Shown here: positions 1 through 8,081 of the stretch, piece by piece
How positions within the stretch are numbered: position 1 is the first letter of the stretch
Layout of the letters: each line of letters opens with the position of its first letter
The notes under the pieces: generated by a model
Told to the model about the DNA's origin: nothing
The model's database searches: none
The model's input: only the letters and a program-made list of their open reading frames with translations
Made by a program: the position numbers and the translations under genes
Origin: an uncultured bacterium
GTDB lineage: Bacteria > Bacillota > Clostridia > Lachnospirales > Lachnospiraceae
DNA: 64,000 nucleotides
Reading direction: 5' to 3'
NCBI GenBank assembly: GCA_947177425.1
Contig: CAMWUN010000006.1
Location: forward strand, 1 to 64,000

Positions 1-60
1 AACTACGCCCCTTGTGGACTTCCACCACAGACTGACGGCATGCCCGTCATACTTAAAAGA

Positions 61-95
61 GACGTGCTGACATTAAATCAGCACGTCTTTCTTTT
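61..95 (+). terminator. Rho-independent terminator of a + strand transcript entering from the left
   Basis: A perfect 10-bp stem (GACGTGCTGA / TCAGCACGTC) with a 7-nt loop is followed by TTTCTTTTT. It would end a rightward transcript whose gene lies outside the window. Bases 1-60 show no convincing coding sequence, although one frame stays open to about 162. A second short stem (CGCCTGC/GCAGGCG) at about 128-148 has no U-run. Confidence 0.75.
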
Positions 96-161
96 TCAAT
101 TTACGCCAGACAGGTTCCGCCTGCGCTTTCGGCAGGCGCCTGCGGGATTTATCCTGCATGA

Positions 162-1151
162 TTAAAGAGAAAAACTATCAATCTTTTTTAATTCCTCCTC
201 ACTGAATGAGGTATTTTGAAGCGCCCCAATATTATCCAGAATCTGCGACGGCTTGGAGGCGCCTATCAGAACACTGGTCACTTCCCCATCTTTTAAAATC
301 CAGCTTAGAGCCATCTCCGCCAAGGTCTGTCCTCTCTGCCCGGCCAGTTCATTTAAATTCTTTATCTGAATCAAACGTTCTTCCGTAAGGGAAGCTTCAT
401 TTAAGAACCTTCCGTCCGTCCTCACCCTGCTGTCAGCCGGAATCCCGTTAAGATATCTGTCCGTAAGCATTCCCTGTGCAAGAGGACTAAATGCAATAAT
501 GCCTTTTTCCAGCCTGACTGCTGTTTCCTTCAATCCATTCTGTTCTATGGTCCGGTCAAATATAGAATATCTGTTCTGGTTGATAATAAACGGGCAGCGG
601 AGTTCCTGCAAAATGGCGGAGGCTTTTTCCAGTGTTTTCCCGTCATAATTTGACAGTCCCACATACAATGCCTTGCCGCTTATGACTGTCTGCGCCAGCG
701 CACCCATAGTTTCCTCCAGAGGCGTGCCCGGATCCATTCTGTGATGATAAAAAATGTCCACATATTCCAGCCCCATACGCTTTAAGCTCTGGTCAAGGCT
801 GGCCAAGAGATACTTGCGGCTCCCCCAGTCCCCGTAAGGGCCGTCCCACATGGTATAGCCCGCCTTCGTGCTGATAATCAGTTCGTCCCTGTAAGCGCCT
901 AAATCTTCTTTTAAAATCCGTCCCAGATTTATCTCTGCGCTGCCCGGCTCCGGCCCGTAATTATTGGCCAAATCAAAATGAGTGATTCCATTGTCAAAGG
1001 CTGTAAAACAGAGCTGCTTCATATTTTCATATACAGCAGTATCCCCAAAATTGTGCCAGAGTCCCAGTGAAACTGCCGGAAGTTTCAGACCGCTGCGGCC
1101 GCAGTGGGAATAGATCATGGACTGATAACGTGATTGTGCTGCCTGGTGCAT
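162..1151 (-). CDS. Aldo/keto reductase, YghZ/Gpr-like (AKR14 type)
   Basis: A 329-residue NADPH-dependent aldo/keto reductase of the beta-subunit/YghZ class; E. coli YghZ reduces L-glyceraldehyde 3-phosphate. The catalytic tetrad is visible: Asp in HFDLANNYGPE, the Tyr of NNYG, Lys in STKAGY and His in FYHHRMD. The C-terminal GASKPSQILDN matches the cofactor-binding end of the family. AGGAGG lies 5 nt before the ATG. The length is normal for the group (about 330-350). It is a single gene facing left; its partner on the right, the ACT-domain gene, is also leftward but about 145 bp away. The physiological substrate cannot be read from sequence. Confidence 0.92.
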   Translation of the reverse strand: MHQAAQSRYQSMIYSHCGRSGLKLPAVSLGLWHNFGDTAVYENMKQLCFTAFDNGITHFDLANNYGPEPGSAEINLGRILKEDLGAYRDELIISTKAGYTMWDGPYGDWGSRKYLLASLDQSLKRMGLEYVDIFYHHRMDPGTPLEETMGALAQTVISGKALYVGLSNYDGKTLEKASAILQELRCPFIINQNRYSIFDRTIEQNGLKETAVRLEKGIIAFSPLAQGMLTDRYLNGIPADSRVRTDGRFLNEASLTEERLIQIKNLNELAGQRGQTLAEMALSWILKDGEVTSVLIGASKPSQILDNIGALQNTSFSEEELKKIDSFSL

Positions 1152-1295
1152 AGTTTCCTCCTGAATTTATGATAATTTTTGGTGTTAGTCCAAATTGCAG
1201 TTCATACCTTCCACCCCACTTTCGGACTAACACCTTTTCTTATTATATCACAGGCCGGAATTCCTGCAACCATCTTTCTCCCAGCGCGAACTTTT

Positions 1296-1664
1296 TCACT
1301 CTACAATTTTATATCCAGCATCACCAAGAACCTCTAATGCTTTCCAATAATTATCCTTTTTCGTCAGTACATAGTCTGTATTGAAAGTTGAAATTGCAAA
1401 AATCCCAATTTTATTTTCTGCCAAAACTTCTAAAATTTTTGACAGTATTCCAACCAATGAAAAATCCAAAATCCCCTGAATACGAAACGCTTTCCAGCCA
1501 TCGTCCCTTTCAATCGTATTAGACGGTACATCGCCTGTGATACATACCAATGATTTTTCTTCATCGGTTTTCCCTGCAAAGCAATATTCTGAATCCAAAT
1601 TCAACATCGAATAGTCCTCTACTTTACATATTGAAAAATCATAGTCAATCTTTTTTATTTCCAT
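1296..1664 (-). CDS. ACT-domain protein (CASTOR/ACT_7 type)
   Basis: A small cytosolic protein of 122 residues. The N-terminal half (Y-D-F-S-I-C, then SLVCITGDVPSN) and the C-terminal LVGILSKILEVLAENKIGIFAISTFNTDYVL stretch match stand-alone ACT domain proteins, which bind amino acids or other small ligands; the second half carries the ACT fold. No enzymatic domain is attached, so a sensor or regulatory role is inferred, not shown. GAGGA lies about 10 nt before the ATG. The flanking genes do not suggest a pathway. Confidence 0.8.
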   Translation of the reverse strand: MEIKKIDYDFSICKVEDYSMLNLDSEYCFAGKTDEEKSLVCITGDVPSNTIERDDGWKAFRIQGILDFSLVGILSKILEVLAENKIGIFAISTFNTDYVLTKKDNYWKALEVLGDAGYKIVE

Positions 1665-1748
1665 CGCATTTTATCCTCACACAATTCTGGTTATGATTTA
1701 ATGATTTTTAAGGGAAACAAAATCACATAACATAGTATAACACAAAGC

Positions 1749-1862
1749 CTACGTGATTTGTAAACTGATTGTCAATGGATCTGTAACATTAATGGCAGCC
1801 ATATATCCAATAGCTGCAATAAAAAATGGAATAAAAGGAAACAGCCAAAAAAGTAAAGGCAT
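1749..1862 (-). CDS. Possible 37-codon hydrophobic peptide or remnant of a membrane protein
   Basis: In the 354-bp gap between the ACT gene and grcA there is an open frame starting MPLLFWLFPFIPFFIAAIG and ending in LTISLQIT. It is strongly hydrophobic and could be one transmembrane helix or the tail of a lost transporter. No ribosome-binding site precedes the ATG, and the start overlaps the grcA terminator hairpin, so translation is doubtful. The rest of the gap (1893-2018) shows nothing beyond the terminator. Confidence 0.2.
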   Translation of the reverse strand: MPLLFWLFPFIPFFIAAIGYMAAINVTDPLTISLQIT

Positions 1863-1893
1863 CTGACGGTATCCAATATCGTCAAATGCCTTT
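1850..1893 (-). terminator. Terminator downstream of the grcA-like gene
   Basis: The arms AAAGGCAT-x-TGACG and CGTCA-x-ATGCCTTT pair around an 11-nt loop. On the minus strand the hairpin is followed by ACTTTTTTGG, as expected for an intrinsic terminator of the leftward grcA-like gene. Confidence 0.7.
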
Positions 1894-2018
1894 ATTTCAG
1901 TACTTTTACAGCTATGCTGACTACTGTTTTATCTGTATGTCAACGTATACCCGTCCGCATTCTTTTCATGGAGGAAAGTTTGTGTAATGGTAAGGGTATA
2001 TGGCCTGTCACATGTCAG

Positions 2019-2258
2019 TTACATAGCCTCATGGAATGTTCTGGAGATTACGTCTGCCTGCTGTTCCGGTGTCAGTTTGATAAAGTTTACTGCATAGCCG
2101 GATACGCGGATGGTAAGCTGGGGATATTTCTCAGGATGTTTCTGGGCATCCAAAAGCATATCTCTGTTCAAAACATTGACATTCAGATGATGTCCTCCCT
2201 TTCCTGCATATCCATCTAAAAGATTTACTAAATTGTCAACCTGTGCTGAGTTTGTCAT
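2019..2258 (-). CDS. grcA: Autonomous glycyl radical cofactor (GrcA/YfiD-like)
   Basis: A 79-residue stand-alone copy of the C-terminal glycyl-radical domain of pyruvate formate-lyase. The RVSGYAVNF motif places the radical glycine at about residue 54, preceded by the conserved [12 protein letters not shown] and [10 protein letters not shown]. In E. coli the YfiD/GrcA protein repairs oxygen-cleaved pyruvate formate-lyase by supplying a fresh glycyl-radical segment in trans. The full lyase is not in this window. The gene is not a truncation of a longer lyase: AGGAGC lies 10 nt before the ATG and an in-place promoter precedes it. A Crp/Fnr-type operator sits 92 bp upstream, next to the gene for a Crp/Fnr regulator, so redox- or anaerobiosis-linked activation is likely. 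Confidence 0.85.
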   Translation of the reverse strand: MTNSAQVDNLVNLLDGYAGKGGHHLNVNVLNRDMLLDAQKHPEKYPQLTIRVSGYAVNFIKLTPEQQADVISRTFHEAM

Positions 2259-2322
2259 GATAACTGCTCCTTTCCATTATATGTTTTATTGCTGTTTTTG
2301 AGTATTTGTTTTCTGTGATTCT

Positions 2323-2365
2323 ATCTTACGTTTTTTATAGAGAAAAATCTGTAACCCAAGTTACA
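2323..2365 (-). promoter_or_regulatory. Class II Crp/Fnr-type promoter of the grcA-like gene
   Basis: TGTAACCCAAGTTACA at 2350-2365 is a perfect 6-4-6 inverted repeat of the Crp/Fnr spacing. A TAAGAT hexamer lies on the minus strand at 2328-2323. If that is the -10, the operator centre (2357.5) falls at -41.5 from the start site, the class II activator position. No -35 hexamer is needed there and none is seen. The neighbouring regulator at 2422-3093 is the obvious candidate ligand. Confidence 0.7.
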
Positions 2366-2421
2366 ATTTGAAAAATTTAATGTTTTTAAACGGATACATT
2401 CATCCCTGCGGATATCCGACC

Positions 2422-3093
2422 TTATCCATAAAGCATTTCCACCGCATCCTTATCGCACACCTTAATCAAATGGCGGCCCACTTCTATCAGTCCGTCTTTC
2501 TGCATCCGCATCAGTTCCCGGGACAGGGAGGGCCTTGCAACTCCCAGAAAATCTGCAAGCTGTTCCCTGTTCATGCGAAGTTCCACATTGGAATCCTCAT
2601 CCATGGAATCTATCAGCCAGATGGCAATTCTCTCGCGAAGGGACGATGTGCTGACTATATGGAGTTTTCTTGTTATTTTAAAATTGTTTTCCGACAAAAT
2701 CTCCAGCATATTCTGCGTTAACTGCTTGTGGTGGTCGCAGGCATTGGAGCAGAAATGATAAAAGAAATCCCAGGGCATCTCAAGCACCGTCACATCCGTG
2801 ATTGCCACAGCGTCATACCAGTAATGCTTTTTGTCCCCGAACAGAAAGATTTCCCCGAACACATTGCCCGCTTCCACCAGATAAAGCACATCCCTTTTCC
2901 CGGAAGTAAAGTCCTTGCAAATCTGCACCTGTCCCTTAAGAAGAAGAAACAGCCTGGAAGGGACGCCGCCCTGTTCAAAAATATAGGTTCCTGCAGGGTA
3001 TTCCTTCATTCTGGACTTGGAGCACTTCAAAATCCGCTCCGTTTCCTTTTCATTAATCAGTTGAAATAATTTTAATGATTCAAGACTTTTCAT
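2422..3093 (-). CDS. Crp/Fnr family transcriptional regulator
   Basis: A 223-residue protein with an N-terminal cyclic-nucleotide-like beta-roll (about residues 20-120; FEQGGVPSRLFLLLKGQVQI and AGNVFGEIFLFG are typical) and a C-terminal winged helix in which NREQLADFLGVARPSLSREL is the helix-turn-helix. Cysteines occur at C24, C59 and in FCSNACDHH, so an Fe-S sensor is possible, but the classical Fnr pattern is absent and the ligand is unknown. The start is supported by AGGGGGA 6 nt before the ATG. It lies just upstream of and collinear with the grcA-like gene; a palindromic Crp/Fnr box sits between them and is its probable target. Confidence 0.9.
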   Translation of the reverse strand: MKSLESLKLFQLINEKETERILKCSKSRMKEYPAGTYIFEQGGVPSRLFLLLKGQVQICKDFTSGKRDVLYLVEAGNVFGEIFLFGDKKHYWYDAVAITDVTVLEMPWDFFYHFCSNACDHHKQLTQNMLEILSENNFKITRKLHIVSTSSLRERIAIWLIDSMDEDSNVELRMNREQLADFLGVARPSLSRELMRMQKDGLIEVGRHLIKVCDKDAVEMLYG

Positions 3094-3122
3094 GCCAATC
3101 CCCCTACAATGCCGGCCTGCTA

Positions 3123-3216
3123 TGAATGTACAGTCTCCAGATGCCGCAGAAGCACAGCGGCGGCAAATGGAATATCCGTTCTGTCAAAATGCCGCTGCTC
3201 CAGACCTGTACATTCA
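3123..3216. repeat. 11-bp inverted repeat between the Crp/Fnr and YkgJ-type genes
   Basis: TGAATGTACAG (3123-3133) and CTGTACATTCA (3206-3216) are exact inverted copies 72 bp apart; the inner flanks also pair partly through CTCCAG/GCCGC blocks. The right arm covers the stop codon of the YkgJ-type gene. The pair could form the closing stem of an RNA structure or a spaced operator for the Crp/Fnr gene. Confidence 0.35.
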
Positions 3217-3918
3217 CCGGTACATCTTTACTATTGTTTCCGCCTGCCCCAGTCTCTCATAAAACTGCCCATAAAAATCCAGTTCTTTGCCCTTATCCGG
3301 GACAGTTTCATAGGGCTTCACATAAAACTGGTTCAGCAGGTACATATTCAGCTTTTTGATAACTTCACCGCTTTCGTCCCTGTCCGTTCCTTTTTCCCTG
3401 ATAATCTCCTGCACATCCTTTAAAAAGTAATGCCACTTTTTCACATAGGCTTCATATTTCCCAAGTTCCGGTATTCCCAGCCATTTCTTCAGCTTTACTT
3501 TTGTTTTATTGGGATAGGGACACTCATGAATCTGCAAAAAATACCGGAAATCTCCATCTTCATAAATCCTGCCAAGGGGGAACATCCTGCAAAAACCGGG
3601 CCGGAATTCATGAACCGCGCATCTTCCTTCCTCATTTAAAAAGGCACAACATTCCCTGCTTCCCTGCATCTTCAGATTCGGCTGGATAATGCCATCCACC
3701 ACGTTAAGCTCTATCCGGCTCTCCATCAGTTTTTCAAAGGTAGTATGAAGCCCCTTTTCCAGATTGAAAATATCACAAGGGTCCAGGATAATAGAGTTTC
3801 CCATTTCATGACAGCACAAAGAACAGCCTGCGCAGTCGCCGCAGCCTGCTTTTATCATATCATTTGCTGAGTATAACTTTCCGTCTGATATCTGTTTTAA
3901 ATCAATCTCTCTTTCCAT
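3214..3918 (-). CDS. YkgJ-type cysteine-cluster protein (zinc or Fe-S binding)
   Basis: A 234-residue protein of the YkgJ/UPF0153 class. The metal-binding signature CGDCAGCSLCC lies near residue 25, and further cysteines follow in SRECCAFLNEEGRCAVHE, RPGFCRMFPLG and HECPYP. Function in the family is not established; a bound zinc or Fe-S cluster is generally assumed. The frame is open further upstream to a TTG at 3966. The ATG at 3918 (MEREIDLKQISDG) is preferred because relatives begin with this segment; neither start has a clear ribosome-binding site. It is transcribed away from the hyp operon, with which it shares a 180-bp divergent promoter region. Confidence 0.75.
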   Translation of the reverse strand: MEREIDLKQISDGKLYSANDMIKAGCGDCAGCSLCCHEMGNSIILDPCDIFNLEKGLHTTFEKLMESRIELNVVDGIIQPNLKMQGSRECCAFLNEEGRCAVHEFRPGFCRMFPLGRIYEDGDFRYFLQIHECPYPNKTKVKLKKWLGIPELGKYEAYVKKWHYFLKDVQEIIREKGTDRDESGEVIKKLNMYLLNQFYVKPYETVPDKGKELDFYGQFYERLGQAETIVKMYR

Positions 3919-3961
3919 ACTTTGATTGTACACCAAATCTGTCCTGTTGGAAATAGATTCG

Positions 3962-3997
3962 GTCAATATTGACGGACTTATTGCCCAATGCTAAAAT
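3962..3997 (+). promoter_or_regulatory. Promoter of the hypB operon with a palindrome over the -35
   Basis: TTGACG (3969-3974) and TAAAAT (3992-3997) are separated by exactly 17 bp, each matching 5 of 6 consensus bases. The perfect 12-bp palindrome GTCAATATTGAC (3962-3973) covers the -35 element, a good position for a repressor. The regulator is not identified; the site does not look like the NikR operators I know. The 95-nt leader contains a GCCGC/GCGGC stem around 4022-4060. Confidence 0.6.
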
Positions 3998-4097
3998 ATA
4001 CTTATTACAACATATCGTTTTGCCGCCTGTATGCAGCGCCATATGTAATACTATATGCGGCACATAAATAATTGCACCAGACCAACGAGGTAACAGG

Positions 4098-4769
4098 ATG
4101 AAGGAAGTAAGGATTTTAGAAATTAAGCAGAGTGTCTATGCGGACAATGACAGGCAGGCTGATCTCCTCCGGCAGGAGTTGAAAGAAAAGGGGGTGTTCC
4201 TCCTGAATCTGATGTCTTCCCCCGGTTCCGGCAAGACCACCACATTAATGCGTACCATCGAGGCACTGAAAGGCACCCTGAAAATCGGTGTCATGGAAGC
4301 GGATATTGATTCGGATGTAGATGCGAAGACAATTTCCGAATCCGGCGCCAGGGTAATTCAGCTCCATACCGGCGGTATGTGCCATCTGGATGCAGAGATG
4401 ACCCGACAGGGACTTAAGGGGCTGGATACCAAAGATGTGGAACTTGCCATTCTCGAAAACGTAGGCAATCTGGTCTGTCCGGCGGAATTTGACACGGGAG
4501 CATCTAAAAATGCCATGATTCTGTCTGTGCCGGAAGGGGATGACAAGCCGCTGAAATATCCGCTGATGTTTTCCATCTGTGATGTGGTGCTAATCAACAA
4601 GACTGACGTGCTTCCTTATTTTGATTTTGACATGGACCGGTGCCGGGAATACATTCACATGCGCAACCCGAAAGCAAAAATTATTCCCACCTGTGCCAAA
4701 ACCGGCGAAGGAATCAGCGAATGGACTGACTGGTTAAGGGAAGAAGTCAGACGCTGGCAGCTCCAATAG
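4098..4769 (+). CDS. hypB: Nickel-incorporation GTPase HypB
   Basis: A 223-residue SIMIBI-class GTPase that delivers nickel to metalloenzymes, classically [NiFe] hydrogenase. The P-loop is SSPGSGKTT at residues 40-48. The dimer-interface metal ligands known from archaeal HypB are conserved as C95-H96 (GGMCHLDA) and C127 (LVCPAEFDTG). NKTDVLP is the guanine-specificity motif. The N-terminal high-affinity nickel motif and the His-rich stretch of some HypB proteins are absent. It opens an operon with a GltD-like flavoprotein, HypA and a membrane protein. No hydrogenase or hypCDEF genes lie within the window, so the client enzyme is unknown. Confidence 0.93.
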   Translation: MKEVRILEIKQSVYADNDRQADLLRQELKEKGVFLLNLMSSPGSGKTTTLMRTIEALKGTLKIGVMEADIDSDVDAKTISESGARVIQLHTGGMCHLDAEMTRQGLKGLDTKDVELAILENVGNLVCPAEFDTGASKNAMILSVPEGDDKPLKYPLMFSICDVVLINKTDVLPYFDFDMDRCREYIHMRNPKAKIIPTCAKTGEGISEWTDWLREEVRRWQLQ

Positions 4770-4900
4770 AATTCATCCTTATTACGGACGGGCAATGAAC
4801 CAGTGTCATTGAGTCAGGAAAAGACAGCGTTTTTCATTTCTATTTGCTCCGCCAAAGGCGGCATGGAGAATGAATATGAAAATTTACGAGGGAGGAAGGT

Positions 4901-7702
4901 ATGGAGAAAAAATTAGACAAAGAACTGTATCCGGAGTATGTTTACCCTAAACACACACGCTCGGGAGTTGAAGCGGACCACAACGGGCCGCCCCGTGAAA
5001 GTATTTTGAAACTGGGAAAAATGATTACCGACAGGATTCCCCAGAAGCTTGGAATTAAAAAAATTACGCAGGACGATCCCGAATACTGGGGGCTTGCGGG
5101 AGTCCTTACCGATGAGGAGGCCGAGATAGCGTTAAAGCTTGGGGTACGCAAACCCAAAACCCTGCCTGAAATTGCAAAGCTCACCCAAATACCGGAAAAG
5201 GAACTGGAGCCGAAGCTTCAGGAGATGTCCATCAAAGGGATTCTGGAGTACAATTGGGAAAATCCAAAGCATGAGAAACAGTATCTCCTTCCCATGTACG
5301 TACCCGGCTCGGCGGAATTTTTTAATATGAACAGTAAGGTGATGGAGCAGCACCCGGAAGTCACTTTATTTTTTGAGCATATGTCAAGACTTCCTTTAGA
5401 GCATGTCACTCCATTTGTGGGGGAAGGCGGCAACGGAATTGGCATGCATGTCATACCCGTGGAAAAGGCAATTGAGATGGAAAGCGAGTCCATCGATTTA
5501 GAACATATTTCTTACTGGCTTACCAAGTATGAGGGTAAATATGCGGCCAGCCCCTGTTCCTGCCGCCGTTCCCGGCTCTACCACGACGAGGGATGCGGAG
5601 ATGACCCGGAAGGCTGGTGCGTGGCAGTAGGGGATATGGCTGACTACGTGGTGGAAACCCAGAAAGACGGACGTTATATCACCAGGGAAGAAGCCCTTGA
5701 GATATTTAAACAGGCGGAGGACAATGGTTTCGTCCATCAGATTACCAATATAGACGGCGCCAACAAAATTTTTGCAATCTGTAACTGTAATGTCAACGTA
5801 TGTTATGCCCTGCGTACTTCCCAGCTTTTTAACACGCCAAACATGTCCCGTTCTGCTTATGTGGCAAAAGTGGATAAAGCAAAATGCGTTGCCTGCGGTA
5901 AGTGCGTGGAAGCCTGCCCGGCAGGTGCGGTGAAGCTGGGACAAAAGCTTTGCAAAAAGGATGGCAGTGAAGTGACCTATCCCAAGATGCCCCTTCCCCA
6001 GGAACAGAAATGGGGCGAGCATATGTGGACCCATAATTACCGGGATGTAAACCGGATCAACTGTTATGATACCGGTACGGCTCCCTGCAAGACGGCCTGT
6101 CCTGCCCACATTGCCATACAGGGCTATTTACAGCTTGCCAAAGAAGGACGTTATGAAGAAGCGCTGGCCCTGATCAAGAAGGATAATCCCCTTCCGGCCA
6201 TCTGCGGACGGATTTGTAACCGCCGCTGTGAGGACGCCTGCACCCGGGGAACCATCGACGAGGCGGTTGCCATTGATGCGGTGAAACGTTTTGTGGCAGA
6301 GCGGGATTTAGACGCTGCCACACGGTACATACCCAAACCTACCGTCCCTTCCTTAAGAGGCTCTTTTGACGAAAAGATTGCCATTATCGGCGCCGGCCCG
6401 GCAGGTCTTTCCTGTGCATATTTCCTGGCAGATAAGGGCTATAAGCCGACGATTTTTGAAAAAAGCAAAACCCCCGGAGGAATGCTGACGTACGGAATTC
6501 CTTCCTATAAATTAGAAAAAGATCTGATTCAGGCGGAAATTGATGTAATAAAAGCCATGGGCGTGGAAATCAAGTGCGGCGTGGAAGTGGGTAAGGACGT
6601 TACCATCGCCCAGCTCCGGGAACAGGGCTACAAAGGATTTTATGTTGCCATCGGCTGTCAGGGGGGCAGAAAAGCAGGTATCCCCGGGGAAGATGCAAAA
6701 GGCGTCTATACGGCAGTGGATTTCCTCCGGGAAGTTGGCGAAAAGGAAGCCTTTGACCTTGGCGGTGAAGTGATTGTTATCGGCGGCGGCAATGTTGCTA
6801 TTGATGCCGCAAGAACCGCTTCCCGCTGCGGACAGGGGAAAGTCTCCATGTTCTGCTTAGAGAGCAGGGATGAAATGCCTGCAAGCCGGGAAGAAATTCT
6901 GGAAGCCTCCGAAGAAAACATTACCATCCAGAACGGCTGGGGGCCCAGGGAAATCCTGACAGAGGATGGAAAAGCCGTTGCCGTGGTATTTAAAAAGTGC
7001 ACCCGTGTATACGACGAAAACCACAGGTTTGCGCCTTTATATGACGAAAATGACACCATCACCGTATCCTGCTCCGATGTGATTTTCAGCGTAGGACAGG
7101 GCATTGTCTGGGGTGATCTCTTAAAAGGTACAAAAGTGGAACTGCGCCCCAACGGCGGCGCCATTGCCGACAGACTGACTTACCAGACGGCGGAACCGGA
7201 TATTTTCGTAGGCGGCGATGTGTATACCGGGCCTAAATTTGCTATTGATGCCATTGCGGCGGGACGGGAAGGGGCTATCTCCCTGCATCGTTTTGTCCAT
7301 GAGCATTGTACACTGACAATCGGAAGAAACCGCAGGGATTTCATTGAACTGGACAAAGACAATATTTTCATTGCCAGCTATGACAATACCGACAGACAGC
7401 GGCCGGAAAAGGCGGAAGAAGCACAGATGCATTCTTTCCGCGATTTGTCACACACGCTGACAGAAGAACAGGTGAAGGCGGAAACTTCCCGCTGCCTGGG
7501 ATGCGGCGCCTCTGTGGTAGACCCTAACAAATGTATCGGCTGCGGAATCTGCACTACCAAATGTGTGTTTGATGCCATTACCCTGCACAGGGAACTGCCA
7601 GGCTGCTCTACCATGATCAAGTCAGAAGATAAGCTGAAATACGTGCTGCCTAACATGATTAAGCAGTCCCTGAAGGTGAAATTCGCACCGAAGAAAAACT
7701 GA
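4901..7702 (+). CDS. Multidomain Fe-S / GltD-like FAD-NAD(P)H oxidoreductase
   Basis: A 933-residue cytosolic redox protein. Residues about 60-115 resemble a winged-helix-like segment (LTDEEAEIALKLG). Around 218 there is PCSCRRSR and near 300 ICNCNVNVC, the cysteine pattern of a family of stand-alone 4Fe-4S proteins. Near 329 lies a ferredoxin motif, CVACGKCVEACP. From about 395 the protein is glutamate-synthase-small-subunit-like: the cysteine set CKTACP, CGRICNRRCEDAC, FAD motif IGAGPAGLS (about 495), NAD(P)H motif IGGGNVAIDAA (about 626) and GGDVYTGPKFAIDAI. A last ferredoxin-like set, CIGCGICTTKC, ends it. GGGAGGA precedes the ATG. It probably passes electrons between NAD(P)H and ferredoxin or an unknown acceptor. 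Its place between hypB and hypA is unusual. Confidence 0.85.
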   Translation: MEKKLDKELYPEYVYPKHTRSGVEADHNGPPRESILKLGKMITDRIPQKLGIKKITQDDPEYWGLAGVLTDEEAEIALKLGVRKPKTLPEIAKLTQIPEKELEPKLQEMSIKGILEYNWENPKHEKQYLLPMYVPGSAEFFNMNSKVMEQHPEVTLFFEHMSRLPLEHVTPFVGEGGNGIGMHVIPVEKAIEMESESIDLEHISYWLTKYEGKYAASPCSCRRSRLYHDEGCGDDPEGWCVAVGDMADYVVETQKDGRYITREEALEIFKQAEDNGFVHQITNIDGANKIFAICNCNVNVCYALRTSQLFNTPNMSRSAYVAKVDKAKCVACGKCVEACPAGAVKLGQKLCKKDGSEVTYPKMPLPQEQKWGEHMWTHNYRDVNRINCYDTGTAPCKTACPAHIAIQGYLQLAKEGRYEEALALIKKDNPLPAICGRICNRRCEDACTRGTIDEAVAIDAVKRFVAERDLDAATRYIPKPTVPSLRGSFDEKIAIIGAGPAGLSCAYFLADKGYKPTIFEKSKTPGGMLTYGIPSYKLEKDLIQAEIDVIKAMGVEIKCGVEVGKDVTIAQLREQGYKGFYVAIGCQGGRKAGIPGEDAKGVYTAVDFLREVGEKEAFDLGGEVIVIGGGNVAIDAARTASRCGQGKVSMFCLESRDEMPASREEILEASEENITIQNGWGPREILTEDGKAVAVVFKKCTRVYDENHRFAPLYDENDTITVSCSDVIFSVGQGIVWGDLLKGTKVELRPNGGAIADRLTYQTAEPDIFVGGDVYTGPKFAIDAIAAGREGAISLHRFVHEHCTLTIGRNRRDFIELDKDNIFIASYDNTDRQRPEKAEEAQMHSFRDLSHTLTEEQVKAETSRCLGCGASVVDPNKCIGCGICTTKCVFDAITLHRELPGCSTMIKSEDKLKYVLPNMIKQSLKVKFAPKKN

Positions 7703-7717
7703 AAGGTCATAAGAATT

Positions 7718-8062
7718 ATGCATGAACTGGGTGTAGTTTTTCATATTATGGACAGTCTGGAAAAGGTTGCCGCCCAAAACAAAGCGGAGGGCATTTCCAA
7801 GGTTGTATTAGAGCTTGGCGAGGTGTCCACAGTGATAGAGTCCTATCTGCAAAGCTGCTGGAAATGGGCGGTAAAGAAACGGGACTTATTTGACGGGGCG
7901 GAGCTGGTGGTGGAAAAGCTCCCTGCCGTCACCTACTGTGAGGGATGCGGACAGACGTACCCTACAGTGGAATACGGGAAAATTTGTCCCTACTGCAAAA
8001 GCCCGGAAACGTGGCTTTTGCAGGGGAATGAATTTAATATAAAAGAAATAGAGGTATTCTAA
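7718..8062 (+). CDS. hypA: Nickel-incorporation protein HypA
   Basis: A 114-residue nickel metallochaperone that works with HypB. The N-terminal MHE (nickel ligand His2) is intact, and the zinc site is formed by C74, C77, C90 and C93 (CEGC and CPYC). The length is the family norm. It starts 15 bp after the flavoprotein gene and is followed 20 bp later by the membrane protein, so co-transcription is likely. With HypB it implies a nickel enzyme served by this operon; no such enzyme is visible in the window. Confidence 0.93.
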   Translation: MHELGVVFHIMDSLEKVAAQNKAEGISKVVLELGEVSTVIESYLQSCWKWAVKKRDLFDGAELVVEKLPAVTYCEGCGQTYPTVEYGKICPYCKSPETWLLQGNEFNIKEIEVF

Positions 8063-8081
8063 AGAAAGAGGGAGAGAGATT

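Noticed and set aside
1-162. Open frame from base 1 that might be the end of a gene on the plus strand
   Set aside because: It runs through a clean terminator hairpin and a second stem, and I recognise no family in it.
1785-1800. A second Crp/Fnr-like half-site (TGTAAC) left of grcA
   Set aside because: Only one half of the palindrome is present and no promoter is placed around it.
4098-8062. [NiFe] hydrogenase operon
   Set aside because: Only hypA and hypB are present; no large or small subunit motif (RxCxxC, DPCxxC) is encoded nearby.
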